DNA of 64,000 bases from Microbacterium saperdae (GTDB lineage: Bacteria > Actinomycetota > Actinomycetes > Actinomycetales > Microbacteriaceae): NCBI RefSeq assembly GCF_006716345.1, contig NZ_VFOX01000001.1, forward strand, positions 1,116,001-1,180,000, in the 5' to 3' direction. The notes below the pieces were generated by a model. The model was not told where the DNA came from. It saw only the letters and a list, made by a program, of their open reading frames with translations, and did not search any database. Shown piece by piece: positions 26,470-35,176 of the stretch; the first letter of the stretch is position 1; each line of letters begins with the position of its first letter. The position numbers and the translations under genes were made by a program.

Positions 26470-29103
26470 ATGGTGGAAGAAGTGGAACGGGTTGAGGTGC
26501 GAGTCGATAACGAAACGGCTCAGTGTGAGCTCCGCGTCGGACATGGCATGCCGCACGTTCCGGTGGCGTCCGCGCGGCCGCCCATCACCTGGCGGCTGAA
26601 CGGCATTCCCTTCGGCGAGATGGAGACGGCGGAGCTCCGCTGTGTTCCGGTGCATCCTGCCGTCGGACGTTCCGAGCGGGCAGTCGAGTTGGTTCTGCAC
26701 AACGACAACGACCATGTTGACGTGCAATGGCCTTTCGCGCCCCTGGGGGATGGAGAGTCGGTTGCCGTCTCCGTCCGGGTGCAGGTCTCCGGAACATGGA
26801 CTGAGTGGTCTGAGCAGGTTCCCGTTCACGCGGGCATCCTCAGTGCGGAGGGGTGGACGGGGCGGTGGATCACCCCTGTGAGCATTGGGGGGCTGGACGA
26901 GCCAGCTCCGGTCTTCGAGACCGACCTCATCCTTCCTGCCACGAGGCGCGCATTGCTTACGGTGACCGCCCAGGGCATTCTCGTCGCGCACATCAACGGC
27001 CTTCGTGTTGGAGACGAGCATCTCGCGCCGGGATGGACCGCGTATCAGCACCGGTATGCGTCCCGAACCCATGACGTGACCGAACTCCTCCGAGAAGGTG
27101 ACAACGTGGTCGAGATCCTGGTGGGAAATGGGTGGCATCGGGGCCAGCTGGTGTGGCCCGATAACCTGGCGGTGTACGGCCCGGATCTGGCCGTGAGCGT
27201 GCAGCTCGACGTGCTCGACGACGACGGCCGCTGGAGCCGGCATACGAGCAACGATTCCTGGAAGTGCAGGAACTCGCCGGTGCTGTCCGACGACCTCTAT
27301 GACGGTCAGACAACGGACCATCGCGTGCCCCTGCTCCGAAGCCACGGTGCAGTCGCCGCATTCAGCCCTGTCCGGGAGGTGGAAACGGCGTCCGTGGTGG
27401 AGCCCTCGGAGAACCCGCCCGTCCGGCAGGTCGACCTTCTCCTACCCCGAGCGGAGTTCACCTCGCCGGGAGGCGCCCGCATCCTCGACTTCGGCGAGAA
27501 CATCGTCGGGTGGGTGCGTATCGACGACCGTGGCGGACACCCGAACGCGGAGATCCGACTCCGCCATGCCGAAGTGCTCGAAGACGGTGAATTGGGCACA
27601 AGGCCTCTCCGAAGCGCGCAAGCAACGGATGTGCACATCCGCGCCGAACACGGCGGACAGCTTGAGCCCGTCCTGACATTCCATGGTTTCCGCTACGTCG
27701 AAGTCGACGGCGCGGACGACCTGGACCTTCACCGGTTCACGGCAGTCGTCATCGCCAGCGACATCCGACGCACGGGTTCCTGGCGTACGTCTGATGAGCG
27801 TCTCAACCGTCTCCACGACAACGTGGTGCGCAGCATGCGCGGGAACTTCGTCGCGCTTCCCACCGACTGCCCTCAGCGCGATGAACGTCTGGGATGGACT
27901 GGGGACGCGCAGATCTTCAGCCCCACAGCGACCTTCCTCGCGGACACTCGGACGTTTTACTCATCGTGGTTGCGTGACCTCGCTCTCGAACAGGGATCGG
28001 ACGGCGGCGTCCCATCCATCGTCCCCGACGTGTTGTACCAGCCGGAGTCGGCAAGCGCTGCCGGGTGGGGCGATGCCGCTGTGGTGCTTCCCTGGGTGCT
28101 ATGGGAGGCGCACGGGGACCGCACAGCTCTCCGTCAGCAGTATCCCTCGATGCAGGCGTGGGTCGAGCACGTCCGCAGGCTCGCCGGTGGGGGCGTATGG
28201 GAGGGGGGATTCCAATACGGCGACTGGCTCGATCCCACGGCCCCACCCGAGGACGCCGCGGCGGTCAAGGCTGACCCTGGGGTGGTGGCCACGGCGCATT
28301 ACGCGCGCTCCGCGCGCCTGCTGTCCCAGGCGGCCGCGGTGCTTGGCAAGGGTGGGGACGCACTGATCTACGCCTCGCTCGCAGACCAGATCATTCTCGC
28401 GTTTCGTGAGCGCTATGTCGCGTCGGACGGCGTGATCTTCAGCGACTGCCCAACCGTGTACGCACTGTCCATCGCCTTTGACCTGCTCGACGCGACCCAG
28501 CGCGCTCAGGCCGGGGACCGACTGGCCGTCCTCGTTCAGGAGGCCGCGCATGTCATCGAGACAGGTTTTCTCGGCACCCCCGTGCTCTTGGACGCGCTCA
28601 CCGACACCGGCCACCTGGAAGACGCTTATCAACTCCTCATGCAGGACGAGCGTCCATCGTGGCTGTATGCCGTGCGCATGGGTGCGACGACGATCTGGGA
28701 GCGGTGGGACTCGATGCTCCCGGACGGCAGCATCAACCCGGGGTCGATGACATCGTTCAATCACTACGCCTATGGTGCGGTGGCCGACTGGATGCATCGT
28801 GTCATCGGAGGCCTCAGCGCGCTTGAACCCGGATACCGTCGTGTGCGCATCGCGCCACGGCCTGGGGGAGGACTCACGTCGGCGAGCACTCAGCTCGAGA
28901 CCGCGTTCGGACGCGTCGCCGCGGACTGGAAGCTCGAAGGGGACAACCAGATAGTCGTCGACCTTGAGGTGCCATTCGGGTGCGAAGCAGAGGTATCGCT
29001 TCCCGACGAGTCGCTGACCGTCGTGTCGCATGGGCGGCACCGATTCACGTCGTCAGTACGGCGAGCAAAGCACACCCTGTCTGCGGGCCGTATGGCGCGC
29101 TGA
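26470..29103 (+). CDS. Alpha-L-rhamnosidase (GH78), second copy
   Basis: 877 residues, AGGAAA before the ATG. No signal peptide, so it acts on imported substrate. Domains: N-terminal sandwich (residues about 1-120), a Bac_rhamnosid N-terminal domain (LTVTAQGILVAHINGLRVGDEHLAPGWTAYQHR), LTFHGFRYVEVDG, then the (alpha/alpha)6 barrel DCPQRDERLGWTGDAQIF with the catalytic acid, TTIWERWDSM with the base, and SFNHYAYGAVADWMHR. The C-terminal sandwich ends EVSLPDESLTVVSHG. It shares only family-level likeness with the GH78 at 20026, so the two probably split different linkages. It is the last gene of the importer operon. Confidence 0.92.
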   Translation: MVEEVERVEVRVDNETAQCELRVGHGMPHVPVASARPPITWRLNGIPFGEMETAELRCVPVHPAVGRSERAVELVLHNDNDHVDVQWPFAPLGDGESVAVSVRVQVSGTWTEWSEQVPVHAGILSAEGWTGRWITPVSIGGLDEPAPVFETDLILPATRRALLTVTAQGILVAHINGLRVGDEHLAPGWTAYQHRYASRTHDVTELLREGDNVVEILVGNGWHRGQLVWPDNLAVYGPDLAVSVQLDVLDDDGRWSRHTSNDSWKCRNSPVLSDDLYDGQTTDHRVPLLRSHGAVAAFSPVREVETASVVEPSENPPVRQVDLLLPRAEFTSPGGARILDFGENIVGWVRIDDRGGHPNAEIRLRHAEVLEDGELGTRPLRSAQATDVHIRAEHGGQLEPVLTFHGFRYVEVDGADDLDLHRFTAVVIASDIRRTGSWRTSDERLNRLHDNVVRSMRGNFVALPTDCPQRDERLGWTGDAQIFSPTATFLADTRTFYSSWLRDLALEQGSDGGVPSIVPDVLYQPESASAAGWGDAAVVLPWVLWEAHGDRTALRQQYPSMQAWVEHVRRLAGGGVWEGGFQYGDWLDPTAPPEDAAAVKADPGVVATAHYARSARLLSQAAAVLGKGGDALIYASLADQIILAFRERYVASDGVIFSDCPTVYALSIAFDLLDATQRAQAGDRLAVLVQEAAHVIETGFLGTPVLLDALTDTGHLEDAYQLLMQDERPSWLYAVRMGATTIWERWDSMLPDGSINPGSMTSFNHYAYGAVADWMHRVIGGLSALEPGYRRVRIAPRPGGGLTSASTQLETAFGRVAADWKLEGDNQIVVDLEVPFGCEAEVSLPDESLTVVSHGRHRFTSSVRRAKHTLSAGRMAR

Positions 29104-29481
29104 TTCTTGTCGGCGCTGGCGCCCCTTCGATGTACTGGCGAAGCGACGACGCTACTCCGCTGTCATCAGTTCGTTTCCCGTGCCCGACGCCCCGGCTCGC
29201 AGATCACAGGAAAGACCCGGAGACGCCGCAGGAAAGCGATGAAGGGACTGCACTCACCAGCCGCGCCACGGCGGGTTGTGCCAACAGCCCACTGAAGAGC
29301 CCAGGTGAGAGCATGTTTCTCGCCTGGGCTTCATCGTTTCCGCGGTCCTCTTCAGCGGGGTTTGTGGAAGCATCCCACCGTGGCTGCCGATGTCCATCGA
29401 GATGCTTCAACTGCGGACGTCGCGACGAGCCGGGACCTGGCCGTGACCTGGAACCTGATTTCGCGTGGATCCGCACCGTTT
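29104..29481. other. Non-coding junction between sugar locus and ICE
   Basis: No credible gene is seen in this 378-bp stretch. At 29298-29330 there is a 13-bp stem (AGCCCAGGTGAGA / TCTCGCCTGGGCT, one G-U pair) with a seven-base loop, probably the terminator of the importer-rhamnosidase operon although the T tract is poor. Because the integrase of the ICE ends at 29482, the left attachment site should lie in this stretch; no tRNA 3' end or obvious core repeat could be identified by eye. Confidence 0.55.
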
Positions 29482-30705
29482 TCATCGCCCGGGAGCCGCT
29501 GCCCGACGCGTCTTGATAGGAGCCTCGCGGGTGGGGCTTTCTTGCCCGTCGAGGAACGCGTTCGCGCGGGCCGCGGCATCGGCGAGGTGCCTGGTGTCGG
29601 GGTGCAGGTAGCCGCGGGTGGTCTCGATGGACTTGTGGCCGAGAATGCCCTGGAGGACGTGTAGCGGGATGCCGGCGTCGGCGAGCCAGGTTGCTCCGGT
29701 GTGCCGGAGGCCGTGCCGGGTGAGGCTCGTCAGTTCAAGATCGGTGACGAGCTGATCCCATTTCGTCGCGTCCCTGACGGAGGCGGTAGTGAGCACGCCA
29801 CCGCGGGGTCCGGTCAGTAGCCGTTCGTCAGGCTCACGGTCTGCGGTGAGGCGCTCAAGCACGGGGGTGAGCGCTTGCAGGATGGGGACGTGCCGGATGT
29901 CTCGTCCCTTGGTTTGCTTGGTGACGAGCCCGCCTGCGCCTGGGTAGGTTTGGCGGCGGATCGTGACGATCCGTTGATCCCAGTCGATGTCGCCGACTTG
30001 GAGGCCGGAGATCTCGGAGCCGCGGGCGGCGAGGAGGGCGCAGAGCATTACGAAGTCGGAATAGCTCTGATGCACCTCCCCACACCGATCCGCGAGGGTC
30101 GTGAGGGCCGCGAGATCCTTGAGCGCGTGGACGCGCGGTGATTGGTCGTACTCGTTCAGGTTGAGGGCTGATTTCCCGAGGGAGCGTCGGGACCGGTTGC
30201 GGGCGGGGTTGCTGGGTAGGAGGTCGTCGCGGACGGCTTCGTCGAGGACGCGGACGAGGGGTGCGATGGTGTTCTTGATGGTTGACGCGGAGTGCTGGGT
30301 TTCCCACTGGTCGATGGTGCGATCGATCATCCCGGCCGTGATCTGTGACAGTGGCAGGTGCCCGAGGGCGGGGAGGACGCGGAGGCGGAGTCCGAGCTTG
30401 TAGCCGTCGACGGTGGACGTCGGGTCAAGGCCCCGCTGCCACCGGTCGCCGATCATCTCGACGTAGTCGGAGAAGAGGATGCGTTTGTCGATCCCGAGTT
30501 CGGCGGAGGCCTGCAGGTATTGAAAGAACTCTTCGGCGGCGTTCTCGTCGGGGACGACGAGCGCGCGGGTGACCCGTTTGCGGGTGTGGGGGTCGATCCA
30601 GCGGGCGCGAGCACGGATCCCCGAGGCACGGCGTTCAAGGTCGGTGGTGACCTTCACCCCGATCGGCGGCACCGGCAGAGGTGCGGTCGGTTCAGGCGTG
30701 CTCAT
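29482..30705 (-). CDS. int: Tyrosine integrase of the ICE
   Basis: 407 residues, phage/ICE integrase type: N-terminal arm-binding part rich in Arg, SAM-like core-binding domain (residues about 95-185), then the catalytic domain with all key residues: AARGSEISGLQVGDI (Arg I), TRHGLRHTGATWLADAG (HxxR), GILGHKSIETTRGYLH (H and nucleophilic Tyr). It would integrate and excise the conjugative element by site-specific recombination. It overlaps the excisionase gene by 14 bp. Its position at the extreme left with the stop facing the sugar locus marks the element's left end. Confidence 0.95.
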   Translation of the reverse strand: MSTPEPTAPLPVPPIGVKVTTDLERRASGIRARARWIDPHTRKRVTRALVVPDENAAEEFFQYLQASAELGIDKRILFSDYVEMIGDRWQRGLDPTSTVDGYKLGLRLRVLPALGHLPLSQITAGMIDRTIDQWETQHSASTIKNTIAPLVRVLDEAVRDDLLPSNPARNRSRRSLGKSALNLNEYDQSPRVHALKDLAALTTLADRCGEVHQSYSDFVMLCALLAARGSEISGLQVGDIDWDQRIVTIRRQTYPGAGGLVTKQTKGRDIRHVPILQALTPVLERLTADREPDERLLTGPRGGVLTTASVRDATKWDQLVTDLELTSLTRHGLRHTGATWLADAGIPLHVLQGILGHKSIETTRGYLHPDTRHLADAAARANAFLDGQESPTREAPIKTRRAAAPGR

Positions 30706-30901
30706 CGGTGCCGAGCGAGGCGAGCCAGTGCTCGACCTGTTCGATGCGGTACCTGGTCACGCCACCGATCCGGATGAACGGGGGACCTTTCTTCTCGGCC
30801 CGCCACCTCGACAGCGTCGACTCCGAGACCCGCAGAAACGCGGCAACCTCGTGACTGTTTCGTAGCGGTGAGACGAGCACATCGACTGGCTGTTCGGTCA
30901 T
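30692..30901 (-). CDS. Excisionase-like HTH protein
   Basis: 69 residues from MTEQPVDVLVSPL. A MerR-type winged HTH typical of excisionases: SHEVAAFLRVSESTLSRWRAEKKGPPFIRIGGVTRYRIEQVEHWLAS. It would bind near the attachment site and tip the integrase towards excision. ATG overlaps the stop of the DUF4913 gene (ATGA) and its own end overlaps int, so all three are translated from one message. Confidence 0.9.
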   Translation of the reverse strand: MTEQPVDVLVSPLRNSHEVAAFLRVSESTLSRWRAEKKGPPFIRIGGVTRYRIEQVEHWLASLGTDEHA

Positions 30902-31584
30902 GGCTGCTCGCTCCACTCGATGTTCACGATCTCCCGGATCGTCGCGTCCTGCTCCGCAGTCCTCGCCTTGACTTGCTCTTCGACGAACGCGAGGAAGTCC
31001 TTCGTCCGCGCCGCGACGGGGCGTTCTGTGGCGTCGGGCTCGGTCCAGTCCTCGGCTTCGCCGCCGGGCCAGGCCGTGATGCGGGTGGGGCGGTCGCGGT
31101 CGAGGCGGGTGCCGGAGATCGTGACCCAGTCCCGCAGCCGCTCACGGGCGAGGCTGAAGTCGTGGTGCCAGGCGAGGGCTTGGTTGCCCTTCGCTTGGAG
31201 GTCGAAGCAGAACAGCCAGTGCTGGCGCAGGGCGGAGAGTTCCCAGAGGAGTTCGGGGTGCCGGTGCCACATCGGCGGGATCACCTGCGCGGGCAGGCCG
31301 TATGTGTGACGGAGCCAGTCCACCCACCCGTTGAGCTCGAGGAGCTCGGCCTCGAGGTCTGCGGGTGGGAGGGTTCGCCAGTTGATCGGCCGCGCCACCG
31401 CGGTGAGCGACTTCGCCAGGTCCGCCTGGAAGGTCTGCTTCGCGAACGCTCTCGCTTTGTCTGCGATGTCGGCGGGGAGCCCGGACAGGTCGATCCCGTC
31501 GAAGTCAGGCCCCTGCACGGTCGGATCCGAGCCTGACGGATCGGTGTCGGGCAGGTCGGGTGGGGTGGGGTTGTCGGTGGTCAT
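30898..31584 (-). CDS. DUF4913 family protein
   Basis: 228 residues from MTTDNPTPPDLPD. An acidic disordered N-terminus, then helices, then the DUF4913 core ELNGWVDWLRHTYGLPAQVIPPMWHRHPELLWELSALRQHWLFCFD followed by a long C-terminal helix that ends NIEWSEQP. The family is common in actinobacterial plasmids and ICEs, and its function is not known. Upstream at about 31676 there is a degenerate copy (CACCTGGTCGCC) of the ICE leader element. Coupled to xis and int. Confidence 0.85.
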   Translation of the reverse strand: MTTDNPTPPDLPDTDPSGSDPTVQGPDFDGIDLSGLPADIADKARAFAKQTFQADLAKSLTAVARPINWRTLPPADLEAELLELNGWVDWLRHTYGLPAQVIPPMWHRHPELLWELSALRQHWLFCFDLQAKGNQALAWHHDFSLARERLRDWVTISGTRLDRDRPTRITAWPGGEAEDWTEPDATERPVAARTKDFLAFVEEQVKARTAEQDATIREIVNIEWSEQP

Positions 31585-31705
31585 CAGAAAGCTCCCGGAA
31601 CGAGACGAGGCGAAGAAGGAGAGCCGCGGAGGACGCGGCGAAGGCAGGATGCGGGTGCGGCGACCAGGTGGAGGTGGTGGTGGGGTTGGTCGCCGCACCC
31701 GCGGC

Positions 31706-32197
31706 TTATCGGGCGACCGCGTCGCGCTGCACGGACGCAGCGCTGGTCGCCGCCGGTGGCTCCGGGTCGAGCTGCGCCTCGCGGTCGGCGAGAGCCTGCT
31801 GCACCTGTTCCCGCACCGGAGCCTCCTGTTGCGGGGCTTCTCGTTCTGGCGGGGTGCGGTCGACGGTGTAGCGGGTGAGGTTGTTGTCGTGTCCGATCCG
31901 GGATGCGACGAACTGCTCTCGTTCGGTGCCGTCGCCTCCGGTGTAGGCGCGGGCTTCGCCTTCGGCGATGAAGTTGTCTCCCTTGCGGAACTGCTCATGC
32001 GCGAGCTCCGCGGAGCGCCGGAACATCACCAGGTCGGTGAACTCCGGATCGAGTTGGGTGAATGTGCCGTCCTGTTCGAACCGGGCCTGAGGCTGCCCGA
32101 CACGCATGTAGACGCGGGCGTCACCGTTGCTCGTGAACGTCAGCTCCGGGTCCGTGGTGACGAACCCGGAGAGGGACTGCTTGGTGCGGATGGTCAT
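31706..32197 (-). CDS. ssb: Single-stranded DNA-binding protein of the ICE
   Basis: 163 residues with an OB fold in residues about 1-110: MTIRTKQSLSGFVTTDPELTFTSNGDARVYMRVG, then ARFEQDGTFTQLDPEFTDLVMFRRSAELAHEQFRKGDNFIAEGEARAY, the SSB layout. It would coat transferred single strands. The usual acidic SSB tail (DDDIPF) is absent; instead it ends VQQALADREAQLDPEPP followed by a short Ala/Ser-rich stretch, a tail shared with four other ICE proteins that have no OB fold. Leader element at 32249. Confidence 0.88.
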   Translation of the reverse strand: MTIRTKQSLSGFVTTDPELTFTSNGDARVYMRVGQPQARFEQDGTFTQLDPEFTDLVMFRRSAELAHEQFRKGDNFIAEGEARAYTGGDGTEREQFVASRIGHDNNLTRYTVDRTPPEREAPQQEAPVREQVQQALADREAQLDPEPPAATSAASVQRDAVAR

Positions 32198-32270
32198 CAG
32201 CGGGTACTCCTATCGGTCTCACACCCGCAACTGCGGGGGCTACCGGACAGGTACGACTACCACCCTGCGA

Positions 32271-34037
32271 CTATCGGGTACCGCTCTGGAGCAACTGCTC
32301 GATCTCGCTTCGGCCCGCCCGGAGCTGCTTCGCGTCCGTGCGGGATGGCCAGGGGCGCAGGTTCGTGATGATGGGGCGGGCGGTGCGGAGCATCACCACT
32401 CCCGTCCCGAACGGGAGGGTGCGGAGCACGTCCGGGGGCAGGATCGGGACGCGGCGGATCGACCGCTGCGACGAGTGTGACCCGTACGCGTCGGTCGTGA
32501 TGCTGTCGGTGGTTTCGTCGCGGTCGCCGATGAGGGTGGAGAGGTCTTGCAGGTCGCGGCTGTTGGAGGCTCCGCCGAGGATGATCTTGACGATGGAGGC
32601 GTCCCAGATCGCGTTCGCCTGGTTCTCACCCCACTTCTCCCGCGCCTGGGCAAGGGACTGCAGCACTGGGAGTGGGGTGATGCCGGTGCCGCCGCCTTCC
32701 GCCATCAACGTCGGCAGGCTGGGCAAGGGTGCGAGGTTCCCGATCTCATCCAACGCGAGCAGCAGAGGCGGATCCATACGCGCACCGGGTGAGCGTGCGG
32801 CGATCTTCCGGGCGGTTTCGACGAGGTCTTCGATGAACGCCGCGACCAGCGCCGACGACGCCCCAGCCCCCGCACCGGTGGCCAGGAGGTAGAGGGTCCC
32901 GTTGCCGAGGAGAAACGCCTCCGGATCGAACTCCTCACCCGGCCCCGGCGAGACAGCGTCCAGGACGCGAGGGTCCGCGAGGGCGGAGAACGCGAGGGAC
33001 ACACCCTGCCAGATCGAATCCCTCGTCCGCGGGTCTGCCTGCACCATCGCATCCAACGAATCTGCCCATCCCTCCGCAGCTCCCGGATGAGAGGACAGCA
33101 CCCGTACGGCGTCGGCGGCGAGGGTCGGGTTCAGCGCCCACTGGTACAGGGTTTTCGCGTCCCTCCCGTCGAGGGCGGCGGCATGAAGGAGGGCTTGGAT
33201 CGCGGCGGTGGTCTTCCCTTCCCAGAACCCGGCGTCTTGGACGCCGCCGAACCCTGTGGCCGTGGCGAGGCCTTTCGCGCGGATCATCGCCGTCAACGGA
33301 TCCTGACAGCCCCGCACCGGCGACCACCGCATCCCCGCAGGGAGCCCTGGGGCGAGCTGCTGGGGGTCGAACACGGCTACCTTCCCCTTCTCCTCCCGTG
33401 CCTTCAGCGTGGCGGTGAGGTTGTCCGGACGGGTGCTGGTGGTGATGACGGCTCCGGGGGCGTCGAGGATCGCGTTGATCACCACGTGCAACCCCTTCCC
33501 CGAGCGGGGCGGGCCGATGAGGAAAATGCTGTCTTCGACAGTCGCCCAGACCTGCCCGCCCTTTCCCGTGCCGAGGAGATACCCCACTTCCTCGGGGTGA
33601 GGCTTCTCGGTGAGCGAGGGCCGCAACGTCGCGGCCTTCTTGACCAGTGCTTTCGATGAGGCGACGCGGGCGACCTCGGCGGCGGTGGCAGTGCCCGCGA
33701 GCCGGTGCGGGTCCGTCTTCGACCGGGAACGGTGCACCGCTCGCACCACGAAGAATGCGGCGGTACCGAGCACGCCGAGGAACAGGGTGACGACGGCCCA
33801 GTAGGCGAACGGATTCAGGCCTTCCGCGCCGAGCGCCGCACCCGGGTCTGCTGGGGTGGCGAGGACGGCGAGGCCGGTCGTGAAACCGCCGGACGGTTCA
33901 GGAAGCCCAGTGAGGAACGCGGCGACGGAGCCCGCGACACGGAGGATCCCGGTGAATGCGGCGGCGGTGACGAGGGCTCCGAGGGTGAGGTTGATGAAGA
34001 GGTCGTTGGCGGGTTTCGCCTGCACAGGACCAGACAC
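32271..34037 (-). CDS. Type IV coupling protein (VirD4/TraG family)
   Basis: 588 residues, GTG start. Membrane segments near residues 12-40 and 75-97, then a cytoplasmic ATPase: Walker A IGPPRSGKGLH about residue 176, STRPDNL, and Walker B PPLLLALDEIGNLAPLPSLPTLMAEGGG about residue 410, the classic T4CP signature. C-terminal VPILPPDVLRTLPFGTGVVMLRTARPI fits TraG-type proteins. It would bring DNA and protein substrates to the secretion channel. The leader contains a hairpin (GACCCCGC 34055-34062 with 34075-34082) between the leader element and the start. Confidence 0.93.
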   Translation of the reverse strand: MSGPVQAKPANDLFINLTLGALVTAAAFTGILRVAGSVAAFLTGLPEPSGGFTTGLAVLATPADPGAALGAEGLNPFAYWAVVTLFLGVLGTAAFFVVRAVHRSRSKTDPHRLAGTATAAEVARVASSKALVKKAATLRPSLTEKPHPEEVGYLLGTGKGGQVWATVEDSIFLIGPPRSGKGLHVVINAILDAPGAVITTSTRPDNLTATLKAREEKGKVAVFDPQQLAPGLPAGMRWSPVRGCQDPLTAMIRAKGLATATGFGGVQDAGFWEGKTTAAIQALLHAAALDGRDAKTLYQWALNPTLAADAVRVLSSHPGAAEGWADSLDAMVQADPRTRDSIWQGVSLAFSALADPRVLDAVSPGPGEEFDPEAFLLGNGTLYLLATGAGAGASSALVAAFIEDLVETARKIAARSPGARMDPPLLLALDEIGNLAPLPSLPTLMAEGGGTGITPLPVLQSLAQAREKWGENQANAIWDASIVKIILGGASNSRDLQDLSTLIGDRDETTDSITTDAYGSHSSQRSIRRVPILPPDVLRTLPFGTGVVMLRTARPIITNLRPWPSRTDAKQLRAGRSEIEQLLQSGTR

Positions 34038-34121
34038 GAGGAACGCACCTTTCCGACCCCGCAGAAAGAAGGCGGCGGGGTCAGGACAACAGGTACGACG
34101 ACGAGTGGATGAGTCGGGCGG

Positions 34122-34667
34122 TCAGTCGATGCGCTGCACCGAGGTGGTTCCGGAGATCCGCCCCAGCAAGATCACCTCACCGGTGATGCTGGGCTGCTCG
34201 GCACGGTCGATCAGGGCGCGTGCTGTCCCGGTTGGGCCAGCGGACGTATGACACAGGACCAGGGCGAGGGCGACGTCTTCGCCGGGCACGAACCCGTCCG
34301 CGGTGAACTCCAGAAGGTTCGGCACCGTCACCGGTGCGGGTGCGTCGTCTTCTGGTGGAGCGAACGGCGACCGCGGCTCAGGCGTGGGTGGGGTGAGGAT
34401 GTCTGCGTGGACGCTGCCGTCCAGTTCTCGCACCTCCACCCGAGTCGGTGATCCGAGCCGAGCGACGAGCTCGGTCACCGTCCCCGTGATCTCGTCAGGG
34501 TGGATCGGGGTGGCGGCGAGACGGTCACCGTTCACCGTCACGATCAAGGTGTCGGCGTTCACGGCTTCGAGGAGGATCTGCGGCAACACCGCAGGCACCA
34601 CCACCCCCGGTTTCGGGGTCACGGAGGGTTGCTGGGTGCGGGTGTGGGGGTGGCGTCGAAGGGTCAT
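34122..34667 (-). CDS. ICE hypothetical protein
   Basis: 181 residues from MTLRRHPHTRTQ. An N-terminal alpha/beta region (VLPQILLEAVNADTLIVTVNGDRLAATPI), a Pro-rich linker (TPPTPEPRSPFAPPEDDAPAPV), and a C-terminal block FTADGFVPGEDVALALVLCHTSAGPTGTARALID ending in a beta strand GEVILLGRISGTTSVQRID. No membrane segment. I do not recognise the family; it lies in the transfer operon and its ATG overlaps the stop of the gene before it (34664). Confidence 0.65.
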   Translation of the reverse strand: MTLRRHPHTRTQQPSVTPKPGVVVPAVLPQILLEAVNADTLIVTVNGDRLAATPIHPDEITGTVTELVARLGSPTRVEVRELDGSVHADILTPPTPEPRSPFAPPEDDAPAPVTVPNLLEFTADGFVPGEDVALALVLCHTSAGPTGTARALIDRAEQPSITGEVILLGRISGTTSVQRID

Positions 34668-35176
34668 GTCAGGAAGGTGCGACCCGCCCCCGAACGCCCC
34701 ATCGGGTGATCGGTGATGGGGTCGGTGGTGAGGGCTTCTTCCCGGGCGATGAGCTCGCCCAGCGCGTCCGCCCACCCACCGGTGATCTGCAGCAGCGTCT
34801 CATAGTCGGCCGAGGCAACTTCACCCTCGGCGAGCGTCACCCACGGCCAGCTCCCATCCGGCTGCTGCAGTCGAGCCTCGGAGGCCCATGTCCAGGACAC
34901 CGGGACGCGGTTCTCGTCGGACCAGTCGACCCCGGGCGGGAACTGTTCCTCGATCGCGAACCGCGGTGAGGAGCCGTGCAAGGGGTACAGCACGAAATGC
35001 CCGGCCCCGAACGTCACCGGGTCGTCGTACAGCAGGATCAACCGGTCCTGGGATTGCTGCTCGATCCGCTGCAACCCGTCATCGAGCGCCATCATGTTCC
35101 GCACCAGCGCCTCCTCCGACAACCCGTCCGAACCGCGTGAGGCCTGGTGCTCCGGGGCAGGTCCGTCTACGCTCAA
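34664..35176 (-). CDS. ICE hypothetical protein
   Basis: 170 residues with a TTG start that overlaps the VirB4 stop (TTGA). N-terminal helix with many Glu/Gln (EALVRNMMALDDGLQRIEQQSQDRL), then strands ILLYDDPVTFGAGHFVLYPL and a Trp-rich stretch VPVSWTWASEARLQQPDGSWPWVTLAEG. Soluble, no signal peptide. The position between VirB4 and the coupling-protein module suggests a transfer role, but none can be named. Confidence 0.65.
   Translation of the reverse strand: MSVDGPAPEHQASRGSDGLSEEALVRNMMALDDGLQRIEQQSQDRLILLYDDPVTFGAGHFVLYPLHGSSPRFAIEEQFPPGVDWSDENRVPVSWTWASEARLQQPDGSWPWVTLAEGEVASADYETLLQITGGWADALGELIAREEALTTDPITDHPMGRSGAGRTFLT

Noticed and set aside
29104..29481. Left attachment site of the ICE at a tRNA 3' end
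   Set aside because: No tRNA sequence is recognisable here and no direct repeat could be matched by eye to the right side; the site probably exists but cannot be located.
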